Assembly (NCBI RefSeq): GCF_900156805.1
Contig: NZ_FTOQ01000027.1
Coordinates: 1-33,981 of the forward strand
Direction of reading: 5' to 3'
Length of the DNA stretch: 33,981 bases
Source of the DNA: Roseivivax lentus
GTDB taxonomy: Bacteria > Pseudomonadota > Alphaproteobacteria > Rhodobacterales > Rhodobacteraceae
The notes beneath the pieces were generated by a model that ran no database searches, had not been told where the DNA came from, and saw only the letters and a list, made by a program, of their open reading frames with translations. Both the position numbers and the translations under genes were made by a program. Positions 1 to 9,292 of the stretch are shown here, one piece after another (position 1 is the first letter of the stretch; every line of letters starts with the position of its first letter).

Positions 1-139
1 GCTCTCAAATCGCAATATGAAGGCGATTTGTGACCGCCTGAACGGGACACCCAGAAAATGCCTCGGATGGCGCACCCCAACCGAAGCCTTCAGAGAAGAG
101 ATGATGAAACTGAGATAGCGGAAAACGTCGCAACGACCC

Positions 140-1582
140 TTGAGCCATCAGTTCATGGAGTCACCATCCAAGTCTGCGAGCCGCGGTTTTTCTGGAGCCG
201 TTGGCGTTTTGGCAATACTCTGCGCGCTTTTCTTCATTTGTGCGCAAGAGCCTGCCCATGCGCAAACGTCACCGACGACGTCAGATACCGCCATCAGCGA
301 GCCGCAAAACGAGGTCGCTGTCGACCCGAGCGTGCGAGACGACGCGATCGCAGATCGTCTCCGCCGAATTCTGGTCGCAAGCGAGTGGTTCGAGCCGCTT
401 GCCGTATCGGTGCGCGAGGGCATCGTTTTCCTCGATGGCGAGACCGAAACGGATGAGCGCAAGGAATGGGCGCGCCAATTGGCTTTGCGCACCGAAGGCG
501 TTGTCGCCGTGGTCAACCGGATCGACGTGAAACCGGAGATCAGCTGGGACCTGACCCCGACATGGCGCGAGATTGAAAGGCTCGCCGAGCGGGTTCAGTG
601 GTTCGCGCCGCTGACCGTGGTGTCGCTGCTGATCCTTTTGCTGGCATGGCTTGTATCGCGCGGAGTGGTGACGTTGGCGCGGCACTCTCTGCGGCACCGC
701 ATCGCATCACCGCTCTTGCTTCAGCTGGTCGCAAGGTCCTTGTCGATCCCCGTCATTCTGATCGGCCTCTATCTTGTCCTTCAAATTGCTGGTCTGACGC
801 GCCTCGCCATCACTGTCCTGGGCGGTACCGGCCTCGTCGGTATCGTTTTGGGCCTCGCGTTCCGTGAGATTGCGGCCAACTCGCTTGCAAGTATCCTTCT
901 AAGCGTCCGAAACCCGTTCAGAGCGGGTGACTGGATCCGCGTGGGCGAGTATCAAGGCATCGTCCAGAACCTCAACATGCGCACGACTGTCCTGCTGACG
1001 CTGGATGGAAACCATATTCAGATCCCGAACGCGCTCGTCTACGAAAGCGTCATCGAGAATTTCTCGACCAATCCCAACCGACGATCGGATTTTGTCGTCG
1101 GGATCGGATATGACGATCCCGTCGAGCAGGCACAGAATATCATCATCCATGTTCTGCGCGCTCATCCCGCGGTTCTGGACGATCCGGAACCCAATGTTCT
1201 GGTCGATGAGCTTGGGCCTTCGACCGTCAACATGCGGGTACAATTCTGGTTCGATGGCCGGGCCTATTCGGTCTACAAGGTCAGGTCCGCCCTGATGCGC
1301 CAGGTCAAGCGAGCGCTTCAAGACGCAGGCATCTCGATGCCGGATACGGCGCGCGAGATCATCTTTCCGGATGGGGTGCCCGTGCGACAAATACCGGGTG
1401 GGAACCGGGCCATGGCGGATCAGAGGCCAAGTTCAGCTCTTGGCAAAGGGGAGGCCGAGATCGCGACACCTGGCGAGGGCGACCTGCTGTCCGAAATGGA
1501 TGAACTGGAGCGGCAGGCCGAAGGCGCCGATCCGACCGAGGCTGGTGAAAACCTGCTTTCGCCAGAGAAAAAGAGGACATGA
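140..1582 (+). CDS. BON-domain mechanosensitive channel (MscS family)
   Basis: Predicted inner-membrane small-conductance mechanosensitive channel that would release solutes on hypo-osmotic shock. Residues about 16-41 form an export signal ending in an Ala-His-Ala site. A BON domain (about 65-130) should then lie in the periplasm; BON domains are known to bind membranes or other envelope parts. Hydrophobic segments follow at about 155-178 and 192-220. The MscS pore helix and beta domain begin near 222, with the family-like stretch GLAFREIAANSLASILL and then VRNPFRAGDWIRVG. The C-terminal 60 residues are acidic and low in complexity. The longest frame opens with TTG at 140; an ATG at 155 is equally possible and neither has a good ribosome site. 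The domain order is clear in the translation; the envelope role is family knowledge. Confidence 0.88.
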   Translation: MSHQFMESPSKSASRGFSGAVGVLAILCALFFICAQEPAHAQTSPTTSDTAISEPQNEVAVDPSVRDDAIADRLRRILVASEWFEPLAVSVREGIVFLDGETETDERKEWARQLALRTEGVVAVVNRIDVKPEISWDLTPTWREIERLAERVQWFAPLTVVSLLILLLAWLVSRGVVTLARHSLRHRIASPLLLQLVARSLSIPVILIGLYLVLQIAGLTRLAITVLGGTGLVGIVLGLAFREIAANSLASILLSVRNPFRAGDWIRVGEYQGIVQNLNMRTTVLLTLDGNHIQIPNALVYESVIENFSTNPNRRSDFVVGIGYDDPVEQAQNIIIHVLRAHPAVLDDPEPNVLVDELGPSTVNMRVQFWFDGRAYSVYKVRSALMRQVKRALQDAGISMPDTAREIIFPDGVPVRQIPGGNRAMADQRPSSALGKGEAEIATPGEGDLLSEMDELERQAEGADPTEAGENLLSPEKKRT

Positions 1583-1919
1583 CGCAATCTGGCCGGCGCC
1601 ATTGAACAGGTGAAAATGCTTTTCGCCGCAAAAAAAGCCCGCCACGCGTCGACGAAGCGCCTTGGCCCAGGGGAAGACGCCGGTGCCGTTAATGAAGGTC
1701 AAGCGGCAGTGCGGAACCGGTCCACCGCTGCTGTCGAGCGCCACGGCCCAAGCAGTGCGCAGAACGGGCAGAGATCTTTGGCACGTAAGCTCTCGATGAT
1801 GTCTTGGCGTTGCGGCTTCAATTTGATCGCGCGCAGTGAGAGGTTTTGACGGTTTCTCTACATGGAATTGCCGAAGATCTGAGATCGGTCGATCCAGACA
1901 AACAGACCGGGGAAGACAT
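1583..1919. other. Intergenic, no gene supported
   Basis: This 337-base gap lies between the MscS-type gene and the MgtE-type gene. Short open frames exist on both strands but none has a ribosome site, a recognisable motif or convincing codon bias. The last 20 bases hold the GGGGAAG ribosome site of the next gene. Confidence 0.5.
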
Positions 1920-2906
1920 ATGCCAGCCGCAGTCGAAACATACGCCGCCTACCATCGCGAAGCGGCAGCCGCCCACATGGTTGCAAACATTCCGCGTGCG
2001 ACATTCGACACCCCCGTCGACAAGGTCATCGAAGCGCTCCGGGGCCATCTCTACGACTGTGCCGATACTGTCTTTGTCACCGACGACGTTGGCAGGCTGA
2101 TGGGAGTCGTCCGGATCAACGACCTTTTCGGAGACGGGGGTAGCCGGATCGGAGACATCATGGAGGACAGGTACGAGGCCGTGCGGCCCGGGGACGACCA
2201 GGAGCGGATCGCGCAAAACGCGCTCAAGTTCGACATGATCGCAGTGCCCGTCGTCGACGATCTCGGCCACTTGATCGGCGCGGTCCCGCCCGAAGCGCTG
2301 TTCCGGATTCTGCGTGAAGAGCACATCGAGGATCTGCAGCGCCTCGCTGGCATCACCACCCACGAGCACGGGACGGAGGCCGCGCGGAACTCTTCGATCA
2401 TGAACCGATTTGCGCGACGCATGCCCTGGCTGATCTTCGGTCTCTTGGCCTCGTCGCTGATTACCCTTGTCATGGTCGGCTTCGAGGAAACGCTTTCCCA
2501 AAACGTGGCAGCGGCGTTCTTTGTCCCTGGACTGGTCTACATCGCAGGCGCGATCGGCACGCAAGCAGTGTCGGTTTCGGTGCGCAGTCTCTCCATGTAC
2601 GACATCGCGATAGGGCCGCTCCTGCAAGATGAATTGGCAATCGGCTTGGGGATTGGCGCCGTCCTTGGGTTGATGGCTGCGATTGGCGTGTTTTCGTTCT
2701 TCGGCCAACCATCTCTGGCCCTTGCGGTCGGGCTGTCCATCTTGGGTGGCGGGACGGTTTCAGCTCTCACCGGCTTCATGCTTCCGTGGCTGTTCTTGCG
2801 TTTGGGCTTCGATCCCGCACTCGGCTCGGGGCCGATCTGTACAATCGTCCAAGACGCGTCCAGCCTCGCCCTTTACTTCCTATTGGTGACTGCGCTGGTC
2901 CTGTAG
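1920..2906 (+). CDS. Short MgtE-type magnesium channel (CBS pair + membrane domain)
   Basis: Predicted Mg2+ (or divalent cation) channel of the inner membrane. The 328-residue protein opens directly into a CBS-domain pair (about residues 15-140; VFVTDDVGRLMGVV and IAVPVVDDLGHLIGAV are the typical strands). The MgtE membrane domain with about five hydrophobic segments follows (about 165-328). It keeps the family's late stretch GFDPALGSGPI...QDASSLALYF, whose Asp corresponds to the pore-lining Asp of MgtE. The usual N-terminal superhelical domain is missing, so it is about 120 residues shorter than classical MgtE. The ATG at 1920 is chosen because a GGGGAAG ribosome site sits just before it; an in-frame GTG at 1836 would add 28 residues of unconvincing sequence. 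Confidence 0.85.
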   Translation: MPAAVETYAAYHREAAAAHMVANIPRATFDTPVDKVIEALRGHLYDCADTVFVTDDVGRLMGVVRINDLFGDGGSRIGDIMEDRYEAVRPGDDQERIAQNALKFDMIAVPVVDDLGHLIGAVPPEALFRILREEHIEDLQRLAGITTHEHGTEAARNSSIMNRFARRMPWLIFGLLASSLITLVMVGFEETLSQNVAAAFFVPGLVYIAGAIGTQAVSVSVRSLSMYDIAIGPLLQDELAIGLGIGAVLGLMAAIGVFSFFGQPSLALAVGLSILGGGTVSALTGFMLPWLFLRLGFDPALGSGPICTIVQDASSLALYFLLVTALVL

Positions 2907-3487
2907 TCCTGCACCTCAGCCGCGGCAGTTGCCTGAGTGCCGGCGCTGAGAAGAGCCCTACTTGCCGTGTTGCTCGCCCTCTGCGTGGAATGGAGATCAG
3001 AGCCATTTTCGAAGCTGGACTTGGTTCAAATCGATCTGCCAGAGCATGCCTTATGTTCGAATTTATTCCGCCATCCTCGGCACGACCTTGGGGTAGGGGC
3101 CGTAATCCATCATCGTCAAAGTTGACTGCAAGCCGCCACAATCGAAAAACGGCGGAAAACGGGTGTTGCGGCATGGCGTTCCAAAGTCTGTTGTGCGGGA
3201 CCTTCCTGCCGTTCGCCGCACCTGCTCAGTGTTCGCTGCGTCTTCCAACGCATTTCGTATGAGGGCGGATTCCGGACATTTGCCGCAAGTGCGAGACAGA
3301 CACGGCGCGAAGCTGGGAGCCGACATTCAAGTGACGTCGTGACCGAGCTTTGCTCTAACCTGACTAAAGTGTAACCGGTTTTTTCTCCACCCTTGACAAG
3401 AAAGTGATAAGAAGCTGAAAAAACTCGGAAATTGAATAAGGGACCAAGAGTGCCACAATCAATTCCCAAAAAGGGAACTTTGAATCT
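2907..3487. other. Long intergenic region, no gene supported
   Basis: About 580 bases between the MgtE-type gene and the minus-strand terminator of the DUF481 gene. Overlapping open frames occur on both strands around 2940-3330 but carry no recognisable domain, and their residue make-up is typical of out-of-frame reading. The last 150 bases are AT-rich. It could hold promoter debris or old gene remains; I can assign nothing. Confidence 0.45.
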
Positions 3488-3513
3488 AAAAAAGGGGCGG
3501 ATCTCTCCGCCCC
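3488..3513 (-). terminator. Rho-independent terminator of the DUF481 gene
   Basis: Read on the minus strand, GGGGCGGA, a 4-base loop and TCCGCCCC form a perfect 8-bp stem, followed directly by six T. It lies 26 bases past the stop of the DUF481 gene, in the right orientation. Confidence 0.92.
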
Positions 3514-3539
3514 AAGTTCACATGAGGGCCGTCTGAGTA

Positions 3540-4376
3540 TCAGTTGAACGAGTAGACCAGCGCTACGCCGTAGGTGTTGTCCGTATTCTTCTGCCCGCCT
3601 GACACTTCAGAGTGATATTCAGTCAAAATACTGGTGCGCAGCGCCATTGCATCGGTCATGGATACGTTCAATGCGAGATCATTGAACACCGCTGTGTCAG
3701 ATTCCGACCAAATTACGTCTGTGTCGTTGGTAACGAAGACGGTTTCATTGAGCTTGTGCGCGTAATCGGAGCTAACGCCGAATGCGCCTTCACTGATGTC
3801 CCCACTGGCCACATCCGAAAGATCGGCGAACCGATACCCCGGCCCAGCCTGAACCGACCACTGAAGTTCAGGCTGGTTGACCACACGGTAACCCAAGCCG
3901 AAGCTTGCGAACGTGTCGGTTTCGAAGTCAGAAAACTCGTCGACCGAGCCTTGGACCTTTGCAAAGCCAAACACCAGCGGGTTGAAGTCACGGGTATATT
4001 CGAGGCCGTAGAACAAGCTCTCTTCGGTCTTCGTTCCGTCATCTTCACCATAGGCGTAGTTGAGCTGAAGCTCGATCCCGTTGGGGCCCCAGACGTAGTT
4101 CAGGTTGGAACCTATGCCGACGTCGAAGCTCTCGGTGTTGCCGCTTGAGGCAATGGCGCGCAGAGCGACAGAACCGTCGAAGCCTTGCGGGCGGCCTTCA
4201 TTGCCAAACCGATCGAGCTCACGCTCTGCATCGTCCTCAATTGCTTCGAGCAGGTCTTCGTTACGATCTGCGGCAACGGAGTCTCCACCAACAAGCGATT
4301 GTGCGGAGGCTGTGGATGCGGAAACTACTGCGATCAGTGCCAGAGCGCTGATGTTGGATTTTGAGATTGCGTTCAT
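3540..4376 (-). CDS. DUF481 (YdiY-type) outer-membrane beta-barrel protein
   Basis: Predicted outer-membrane barrel of 278 residues; the exact role of the DUF481/YdiY family is not settled. An N-terminal signal ends at Ala-Ser-Ala-Gln near residue 26. A short acidic linker (about 30-65) follows, then the family start with SGNTESFDVGIG. Repeated alternating strands end with aromatic or polar pairs (LNYVWGPNGIELQLNYAYGEDDG, LFYGLEYTRDF). The C-terminus VYSFN is close to the terminal aromatic signal used by barrel assembly. It is a single gene with its own strong terminator. The LysR gene lies 137 bases upstream in the same direction, so separate transcription is likely. Family assignment is good; substrate or function is unknown. 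Confidence 0.85.
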   Translation of the reverse strand: MNAISKSNISALALIAVVSASTASAQSLVGGDSVAADRNEDLLEAIEDDAERELDRFGNEGRPQGFDGSVALRAIASSGNTESFDVGIGSNLNYVWGPNGIELQLNYAYGEDDGTKTEESLFYGLEYTRDFNPLVFGFAKVQGSVDEFSDFETDTFASFGLGYRVVNQPELQWSVQAGPGYRFADLSDVASGDISEGAFGVSSDYAHKLNETVFVTNDTDVIWSESDTAVFNDLALNVSMTDAMALRTSILTEYHSEVSGGQKNTDNTYGVALVYSFN

Positions 4377-4512
4377 TGGACGTTTCTTTCCCTACCAGGT
4401 GAACCAGTCCCCGAAATCATTTTCGGAGGGATGGAAGCATCTCTGCTGGGTACAGATTTACGGACGCCTGACCCGTAAGTTAAATTCTGATTATTTATGC
4501 TTGAGACGAGAT

Positions 4513-5442
4513 TTACTCATTTGTAACTTCAGCGTCTGATACAGGTATAAACCTATCCATCACCTTCAGGTGCCCAACCACGCTTTCTTTTTCTTTTTCA
4601 AGCGTATGGGTAACTCTTGCCAGTGTGCGTTTCGTCAGCGCTAATAAGTCGGCTGGGATATCCTCCCGCCAGATCACGTATGCAGGATATGGAAAGCGTG
4701 GCGCATTTGCCACAAGGTGCAGCTTCCCAGCGTCCAGATACCGTTTGACAGAACGGGCTGGCAAATATGCGGCCGCCCTGCGGTTCACGATATACTCCAT
4801 GGCCAAGCCGCCCAGAGCCATAGATCGACCACTATCAGTGAGATCTGGGATAGCTATGGCAAGCGCATGTGTGAACTCCGGCCCCCAATCAACAGAGATG
4901 AACGCTTTGCCAAGATCCAGCGTAGCATCCGGCCATGATGCCACCAGGACCAGTTCATCGTCGATCGCTGGCTCCACAACCAACCCAGGGCGCATCTGTG
5001 GGGTGTAGAGAAGAGCCGCCTGGATAACTCCCTCCACCAGAAATCGTATGATCCGGTCGCTCATGCCCAACTCGCAATGCACGCTTAACTCCGGCATCTC
5101 CGCCTGCATTGCATCCATCCAGCGAAATCCCAGTCCGGGCCAAAGCGAGTATTGCGCCCCGATGCTGAAGGCTCGCGAATACCCTTCAGGGATCGCGATC
5201 TGTTGCCGGGCTTCTTCCCAGATCTTGAGCAAGCTAAGCGCGTAAGGCTCAAACAGTTTGCCCTCAGGTGTAAGAACAGCGCCCGCCTTAGAGCGCACAA
5301 AGAGCTTATGGCCAAGGCTGTCTTCGAGCCGCTGCACACGCAAGCTCACTGCGGACTGGGTGACAAAGAGCCTTTCGCAAGCGGAAACAAACGAGCCCGT
5401 GTTCGCAACTTCGAGAAAAGTCTTTATCAGGGTGATGTCCAT
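4513..5442 (-). CDS. LysR-family transcriptional regulator
   Basis: A 309-residue DNA-binding regulator. The N-terminal winged helix-turn-helix (about 1-60) has the family pattern MDITLIKTFLEVANTGSF, SACERLFVTQSAVSLRVQRLE and LGHKLFVRS. The rest is a substrate-binding-like effector domain (about 90-295). The start at 5442 is chosen because LysR proteins usually begin at this point. The frame stays open to 5583, and an ATG at 5580 overlaps the stop of the upstream stress-protein gene (TGATG), which would add 46 basic residues and allow translational coupling; I think that less likely. It lies last in the minus-strand run sulP, usp, lysR. The effector and targets cannot be read from the sequence. 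Confidence 0.9.
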   Translation of the reverse strand: MDITLIKTFLEVANTGSFVSACERLFVTQSAVSLRVQRLEDSLGHKLFVRSKAGAVLTPEGKLFEPYALSLLKIWEEARQQIAIPEGYSRAFSIGAQYSLWPGLGFRWMDAMQAEMPELSVHCELGMSDRIIRFLVEGVIQAALLYTPQMRPGLVVEPAIDDELVLVASWPDATLDLGKAFISVDWGPEFTHALAIAIPDLTDSGRSMALGGLAMEYIVNRRAAAYLPARSVKRYLDAGKLHLVANAPRFPYPAYVIWREDIPADLLALTKRTLARVTHTLEKEKESVVGHLKVMDRFIPVSDAEVTNE

Positions 5443-5579
5443 CGGCTGCTTATTATTCGTTGTTCGCATGCAAGGCCAGCTGCCAATGTCTGGCTCAGAG
5501 GCTGCCCGCGAGAGGATCGGCTCTTCCCGCAGGCGCGGCATATTGCGACCCGGTATCTTCCGTCGTCTCTTCCTTGTCA

Positions 5580-6431
5580 TCACCTCACGAGAAGGATCGG
5601 GACCTTGCAGGTTCGGATCATCTCAAGGCTCGTCGAGCCGACGAAAAGCGACCGCAATCGGGAATGTCCCGAAGCACCCATGACGAGGTGATCGAAGTCG
5701 GCGTCATCGATGAGCTTTCCGAGAGCTTCTTCCGGTTGGCCGGGAAGAATGCCGGTCTCCGCTTCGAGCCCTGCCGCCGACAGCATTGCTTTCGCATCCT
5801 GGAGCCGTTTCTTCGCGGCGTCGGTCGCGGACCCGATCGTAACGATCTTGATCTTGAGACCGGCATAGAGCGGAGAGCGCGCCACGTAATCGACCGCGCG
5901 CATGGCGCTCGCGCTGCCGTCATAGGCGATCAGCACCTTTCCAATCGGACGGAACGCCCGAGAGGCGATGAACAGGGGCTTCGACACGGCGCGGACGACC
6001 CGCTCGAGATTCGATCCGAGATGACCCTTGGCGAAGTCGGCGGCTTCGCCGCGCTTGCCGATCAGGATCATCTCGGCGTCACCCTCCTTCTCGGAGATCG
6101 CCTCGATCAGGTCGCCGTGGCGGAGGTGTTCGATCGCTTTCACTTCGGCCGAAGCCAGAAGCGCCTTGGCGTCCTCGAGGATGGCGCGTCCGCGCACGAT
6201 GGATAGTTTGGCGCGCTGCTCGTCAAGATTTGACAGCTCTTCCAGAAGAGCGCTGCGCGCCCCCAGAGAGATCGCGCCGGAGAGGTCGGAGCCCGCGCCG
6301 CTCTCCCGTCGGCCGAGGACATGCATCAGCTCGACCGCGTAGCTGCCGTGTCCGGCGATCCATGCCGCATGATCGCACACGCTTTTCGAGTAGTTGGAGC
6401 CATCCACCAAGGCGATGATCTTGTTGGTCAT
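5580..6431 (-). CDS. Tandem-domain universal stress protein
   Basis: Cytoplasmic universal stress protein of 283 residues with two Usp domains (about 1-150 and 158-283). Domain 1 begins KIIALVDGSNYSKSV and domain 2 VLIAYDGSASAMRAV. The second domain keeps the nucleotide-binding glycine signature GASGHSRLRSLFVGSTS near the C-terminus. The first has the related GKRGEAADFAKGHLGSN, so it may also bind nucleotide. A strong GGGAGGAG ribosome site sits 6 bases before ATG. The start lies only 13 bases after the stop of the SulP gene, so the two are very probably co-transcribed. SulP-Usp pairs are common in bacteria; the stress protein may modulate the transporter, which is an inference. Confidence 0.93.
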   Translation of the reverse strand: MTNKIIALVDGSNYSKSVCDHAAWIAGHGSYAVELMHVLGRRESGAGSDLSGAISLGARSALLEELSNLDEQRAKLSIVRGRAILEDAKALLASAEVKAIEHLRHGDLIEAISEKEGDAEMILIGKRGEAADFAKGHLGSNLERVVRAVSKPLFIASRAFRPIGKVLIAYDGSASAMRAVDYVARSPLYAGLKIKIVTIGSATDAAKKRLQDAKAMLSAAGLEAETGILPGQPEEALGKLIDDADFDHLVMGASGHSRLRSLFVGSTSLEMIRTCKVPILLVR

Positions 6432-6444
6432 GTCGTCTCCTCCC

Positions 6445-7926
6445 TCAATGAGACATCAACTTGTCCATCGCGCCGGGCTCGTCGTGGACAGCGAGCTTGT
6501 CGACGATGGTCTTCGATGCTTCGTTCATGCCAACGATCTCGACTTCGGAGCCGTCCCTGCGGAACTTGAGCACGGCCATGTCCAGGGCCGCAATCGAGGA
6601 GATGTCCCAGATATGCGCCTGGCTCACGTCAATGACCACGCGGTCAGCCGCTTCCTTGAAATCGAAGGCGTCCATAAAGTCCTCTGCCGAGGCGAAGAAG
6701 AGCTGTCCCTCGACATGATAAGTGCGCACGCGCCCATCGTTCGACAGGGATGAAGTGACCCGGAAGAGCTGCGCGATCTTCCCGGCGAAGAACAACCCCG
6801 ACAAGAGGACGCCCACCAGAACGCCGATGGCGAGGTTATGGGTGTAGACGACGACCGCCACGGTCGCGAGCATAACGATGGAGGAAGACCGCGGATGGGT
6901 CTTCAACTGCGTGATCGAGGACCAGGAGAAGGTTCCAATCGAGACCATAATCATGATCGCCACCAGGGCGGCCATCGGGATCTTCGCCACGAGATCGCCG
7001 AGCACGACCACCATGAACAGCAGGAACACGCCGGCCGAGAAGCACGATAGCCGCCCGCGCCCACCCGATTTGATGTTGATGATCGACTGGCCGATCATCG
7101 CGCAGCCCGCCATGCCGCCGATGAAGCCGGTCGCGGTATTGGCGAGGCCCTGGCCGACGCATTCCTGGTTCCGGTCCGATCTGGTGTCGGTCAGGTCATC
7201 GACGATATTTTCCGTCATCAGGCTCTCGAGCAGGCCCACGACGGCCACCGCACCGGCATAGGGAAAGATGATCGTCAACGTCTCGAGGTTGAGAGGGATG
7301 TCGGGGATCAGGAAGACAGGCAGCGTATCGGGCAGCGCGCCCATGTCGCCGACGGTCCGCACGTCCCAGCCCATGATCATCACCACCACACTCAGGACAA
7401 TGATCGTCACCAGCGGCGACGGCACCGCGCGGGTGAGGTATGGGAAGAGGTAGATGATCGCGAGGCCGACCGCGACAAGCGGATAGGTCAGCCACGGCAC
7501 GCCGGTCAGCTCGGGGATCTGCGCCATGAAGATCAGGATCGCCAGCGCGTTGACGAAGCCCGTCATCACCGAGCGCGAGACAAACCGCATCAGGTGACCA
7601 AGCCGTGCAAACCCGGCGGCGATCTGGAGAAGGCCGGCAAGCACGGTGGTCGCCAGCAGGTATTCAAGGCCGTGATCAGCCACCAGCGTCACCATCAACA
7701 CGGCGGTGGCCGCGGTCGCAGCCGAGATCATGCCGGGTCGGCCGCCAGCGATGGCGGTGACGACAGCAATGGAGAAGGAGGCGTAGAGTCCCACTTTAGG
7801 GTCGACGCCGGCGATGATCGAGAAGGCGATCGCTTCGGGGATAAGGGCGAGCGCGACGACGATGCCTGCAATGAGATCGCCGCGCACGTTACCGAGCCAT
7901 TGGCGCCGGTAGGCGTTGAGGTTCAT
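6445..7926 (-). CDS. SulP-family anion transporter with STAS domain
   Basis: Inner-membrane anion transporter or exchanger (SulP/SLC26 family) of 493 residues. Sulfate and bicarbonate are the common substrates; which one applies here cannot be told. The N-terminus has the family motif [35 protein letters not shown] (about 17-52). Many hydrophobic segments run to about residue 390, including the conserved [28 protein letters not shown] stretch (about 270-297). A C-terminal STAS domain (about 400-490) carries [17 protein letters not shown]. It heads a minus-strand run with the universal stress protein immediately downstream and LysR beyond. The start follows a weak ribosome site. Confidence 0.93.
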   Translation of the reverse strand: MNLNAYRRQWLGNVRGDLIAGIVVALALIPEAIAFSIIAGVDPKVGLYASFSIAVVTAIAGGRPGMISAATAATAVLMVTLVADHGLEYLLATTVLAGLLQIAAGFARLGHLMRFVSRSVMTGFVNALAILIFMAQIPELTGVPWLTYPLVAVGLAIIYLFPYLTRAVPSPLVTIIVLSVVVMIMGWDVRTVGDMGALPDTLPVFLIPDIPLNLETLTIIFPYAGAVAVVGLLESLMTENIVDDLTDTRSDRNQECVGQGLANTATGFIGGMAGCAMIGQSIINIKSGGRGRLSCFSAGVFLLFMVVVLGDLVAKIPMAALVAIMIMVSIGTFSWSSITQLKTHPRSSSIVMLATVAVVVYTHNLAIGVLVGVLLSGLFFAGKIAQLFRVTSSLSNDGRVRTYHVEGQLFFASAEDFMDAFDFKEAADRVVIDVSQAHIWDISSIAALDMAVLKFRRDGSEVEIVGMNEASKTIVDKLAVHDEPGAMDKLMSH

Positions 7927-8437
7927 GTTTGGGATGTCCCGTTCCAGTCCGGCCCGGCGGCGGCGCCGCGCCGGTCATCTATACAGATAGTCTTGGTTGG
8001 CCCGACGGATCGGCGGCCGGGAGAGCCACCCGGGGAGTCGCACCCCGAGTCCAGATGATGAGCGCCCTGATATTCGCCCAAGACGACAAGCGCAAGGCTG
8101 TGACCTTCGAGGCTTATCCAATTCCCATCGGAAACGCTTTTCCGCGAGCGGCAGGAATATCCGCATTGCAGCTACTGGAATCTCAAAAATGCTGCGCGAA
8201 GCAGGAATGACCGGTCTCGGGAAGCTGCGGCGCCGCATCACTGCCACTGGTGGACGGCAGCTCAGGGCCGGAAAAGACGCCGCGCTTGAGGTGAGCGTGC
8301 GTATGCCTTGGCTGCGACGCCGCATGTCTGCTCTGAGCCCTAAGCACTGGATGCTGCGCCCTTCACGAATGTCCTCTCGCGAAGTATCTTCGAAGAAGTG
8401 CGTCCGACACGCTGAGTTTTTTTAACGGCAGGATTTC
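7927..8437. other. Intergenic, no gene supported
   Basis: About 510 bases between divergent genes (SulP leftwards, SnoaL-like rightwards). It must hold both promoters. Open frames of up to about 140 codons cross it, but they are arginine- and serine-rich in the way of shadow frames and show no motif. No clear operator or RNA structure was recognised. Confidence 0.45.
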
Positions 8438-8836
8438 GTGGAGAACTCCTCAGACCCCGCAACAGGGAGCAAGCAAGTGTCATTTAAGCAAGAGTGCCAG
8501 GAGCTACTCGATCACTATGTCACCTGCTATCAGCAGGGTGACGCCAAAGGATGTGCGTCCATATATGCCGCGAATGCAGAAATGTACTCACCGTTTGGGC
8601 CACCTGCATTTGGAAGACGGGCTATTGAAGACACCCATTCGGAGTGGGTCGCGGAAGGTGCCGACAACAAGAACATCAGTGTTACGAGTGCAAGTCGAGA
8701 TGGCGATCTCGGCTGGTGTCTTGCAGCCTTCAGCGAAGGCTCGACAGGGCAAGGCGTCTCGCTAAATGTTCTGGCGCGTCAGCCAGATGGTGGTTGGCTA
8801 ATCACACATTGCAGCCTTAATGATCTGAAATCCTGA
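8438..8836 (+). CDS. Small SnoaL/NTF2-like (DUF4440-type) protein
   Basis: A 132-residue soluble protein with the cone-shaped NTF2/SnoaL fold pattern. The opening helix FKQECQELLDHYVTCYQQGDAKGCASIYAANAEMYSPFGPPAFGR is typical of the family, followed by strands ending in DGGWLITHCSLND. Members serve as small enzymes or ligand-binding proteins; there is no catalytic signature that fixes the role here. GTG at 8438 is used because GGCAGGA lies a few bases before it; a second GTG at 8477 is possible. It stands alone, with the recombinase module beginning 450 bases further on in the opposite direction. Confidence 0.72.
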   Translation: MENSSDPATGSKQVSFKQECQELLDHYVTCYQQGDAKGCASIYAANAEMYSPFGPPAFGRRAIEDTHSEWVAEGADNKNISVTSASRDGDLGWCLAAFSEGSTGQGVSLNVLARQPDGGWLITHCSLNDLKS

Positions 8837-9292
8837 GGTGAATTCAAACTCGCCGCCAACTTTTTTTCATCAATCAAATTTCGCTACCGCCCCTTCAAAT
8901 CGAACCGAGGACAGTTCTGAAAGAAGACACTCGCGCATGTCGCAGCGAAATGTTGCTTCGTCTGCATAGCCGCCGCCCACCAAGCGAAAATGTTGCATGA
9001 TGCACGAGTGGCCGCTTCGACGGGCTGTGACGCAGCATGGGGTGATCGTTGCGATGTCGGGTTTAGGCTGAATGCACGCGGGAAATGAAACTTCAGATCA
9101 AGTAGCAAGTGTGTTGAGTCTTTTGCCAATGGCAAGCCGCGTGTTGTGGAAGTTTCAGCGAAGGCTGGATTTTGTTGAAAACGGCTCGTCACCATCCCGT
9201 TCGGGTGATTGCGCCCCGTTTTTAACACGTCTCGGAAAATACAGTATTTTCAGCGCCCTGCGGTGGCGAGCGGAAGCACATTCTGAAAACCC
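8837..9292. other. Left flank of the recombinase module
   Basis: About 455 bases with no supported gene. It holds a near-duplicate motif (AGCGAAATGTTGC at 8944-8956 and AGCGAAAATGTTGC at 8983-8996) and the perfect palindrome listed separately at 9235-9251. The mobile module's left boundary probably lies here, but I cannot identify a target duplication. Confidence 0.4.
9235..9251. repeat. Perfect palindrome next to the recombinase gene
   Basis: GAAAATAC, one central A, then GTATTTTC: two perfect 8-base arms. It lies 41 bases beyond the stop of the smaller recombinase gene. There is no T-run after it, so it is not a classic terminator; a recombinase or regulator site is possible. Confidence 0.5.

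Noticed and set aside
2940-3330. Open frames on both strands in the long gap
   Set aside because: No ribosome site, no domain and no codon bias in favour of any frame.
7997-8425. A 142-codon plus-strand frame before the SnoaL-like gene
   Set aside because: Arg/Ser-rich shadow-like content, no motif and no good ribosome site.
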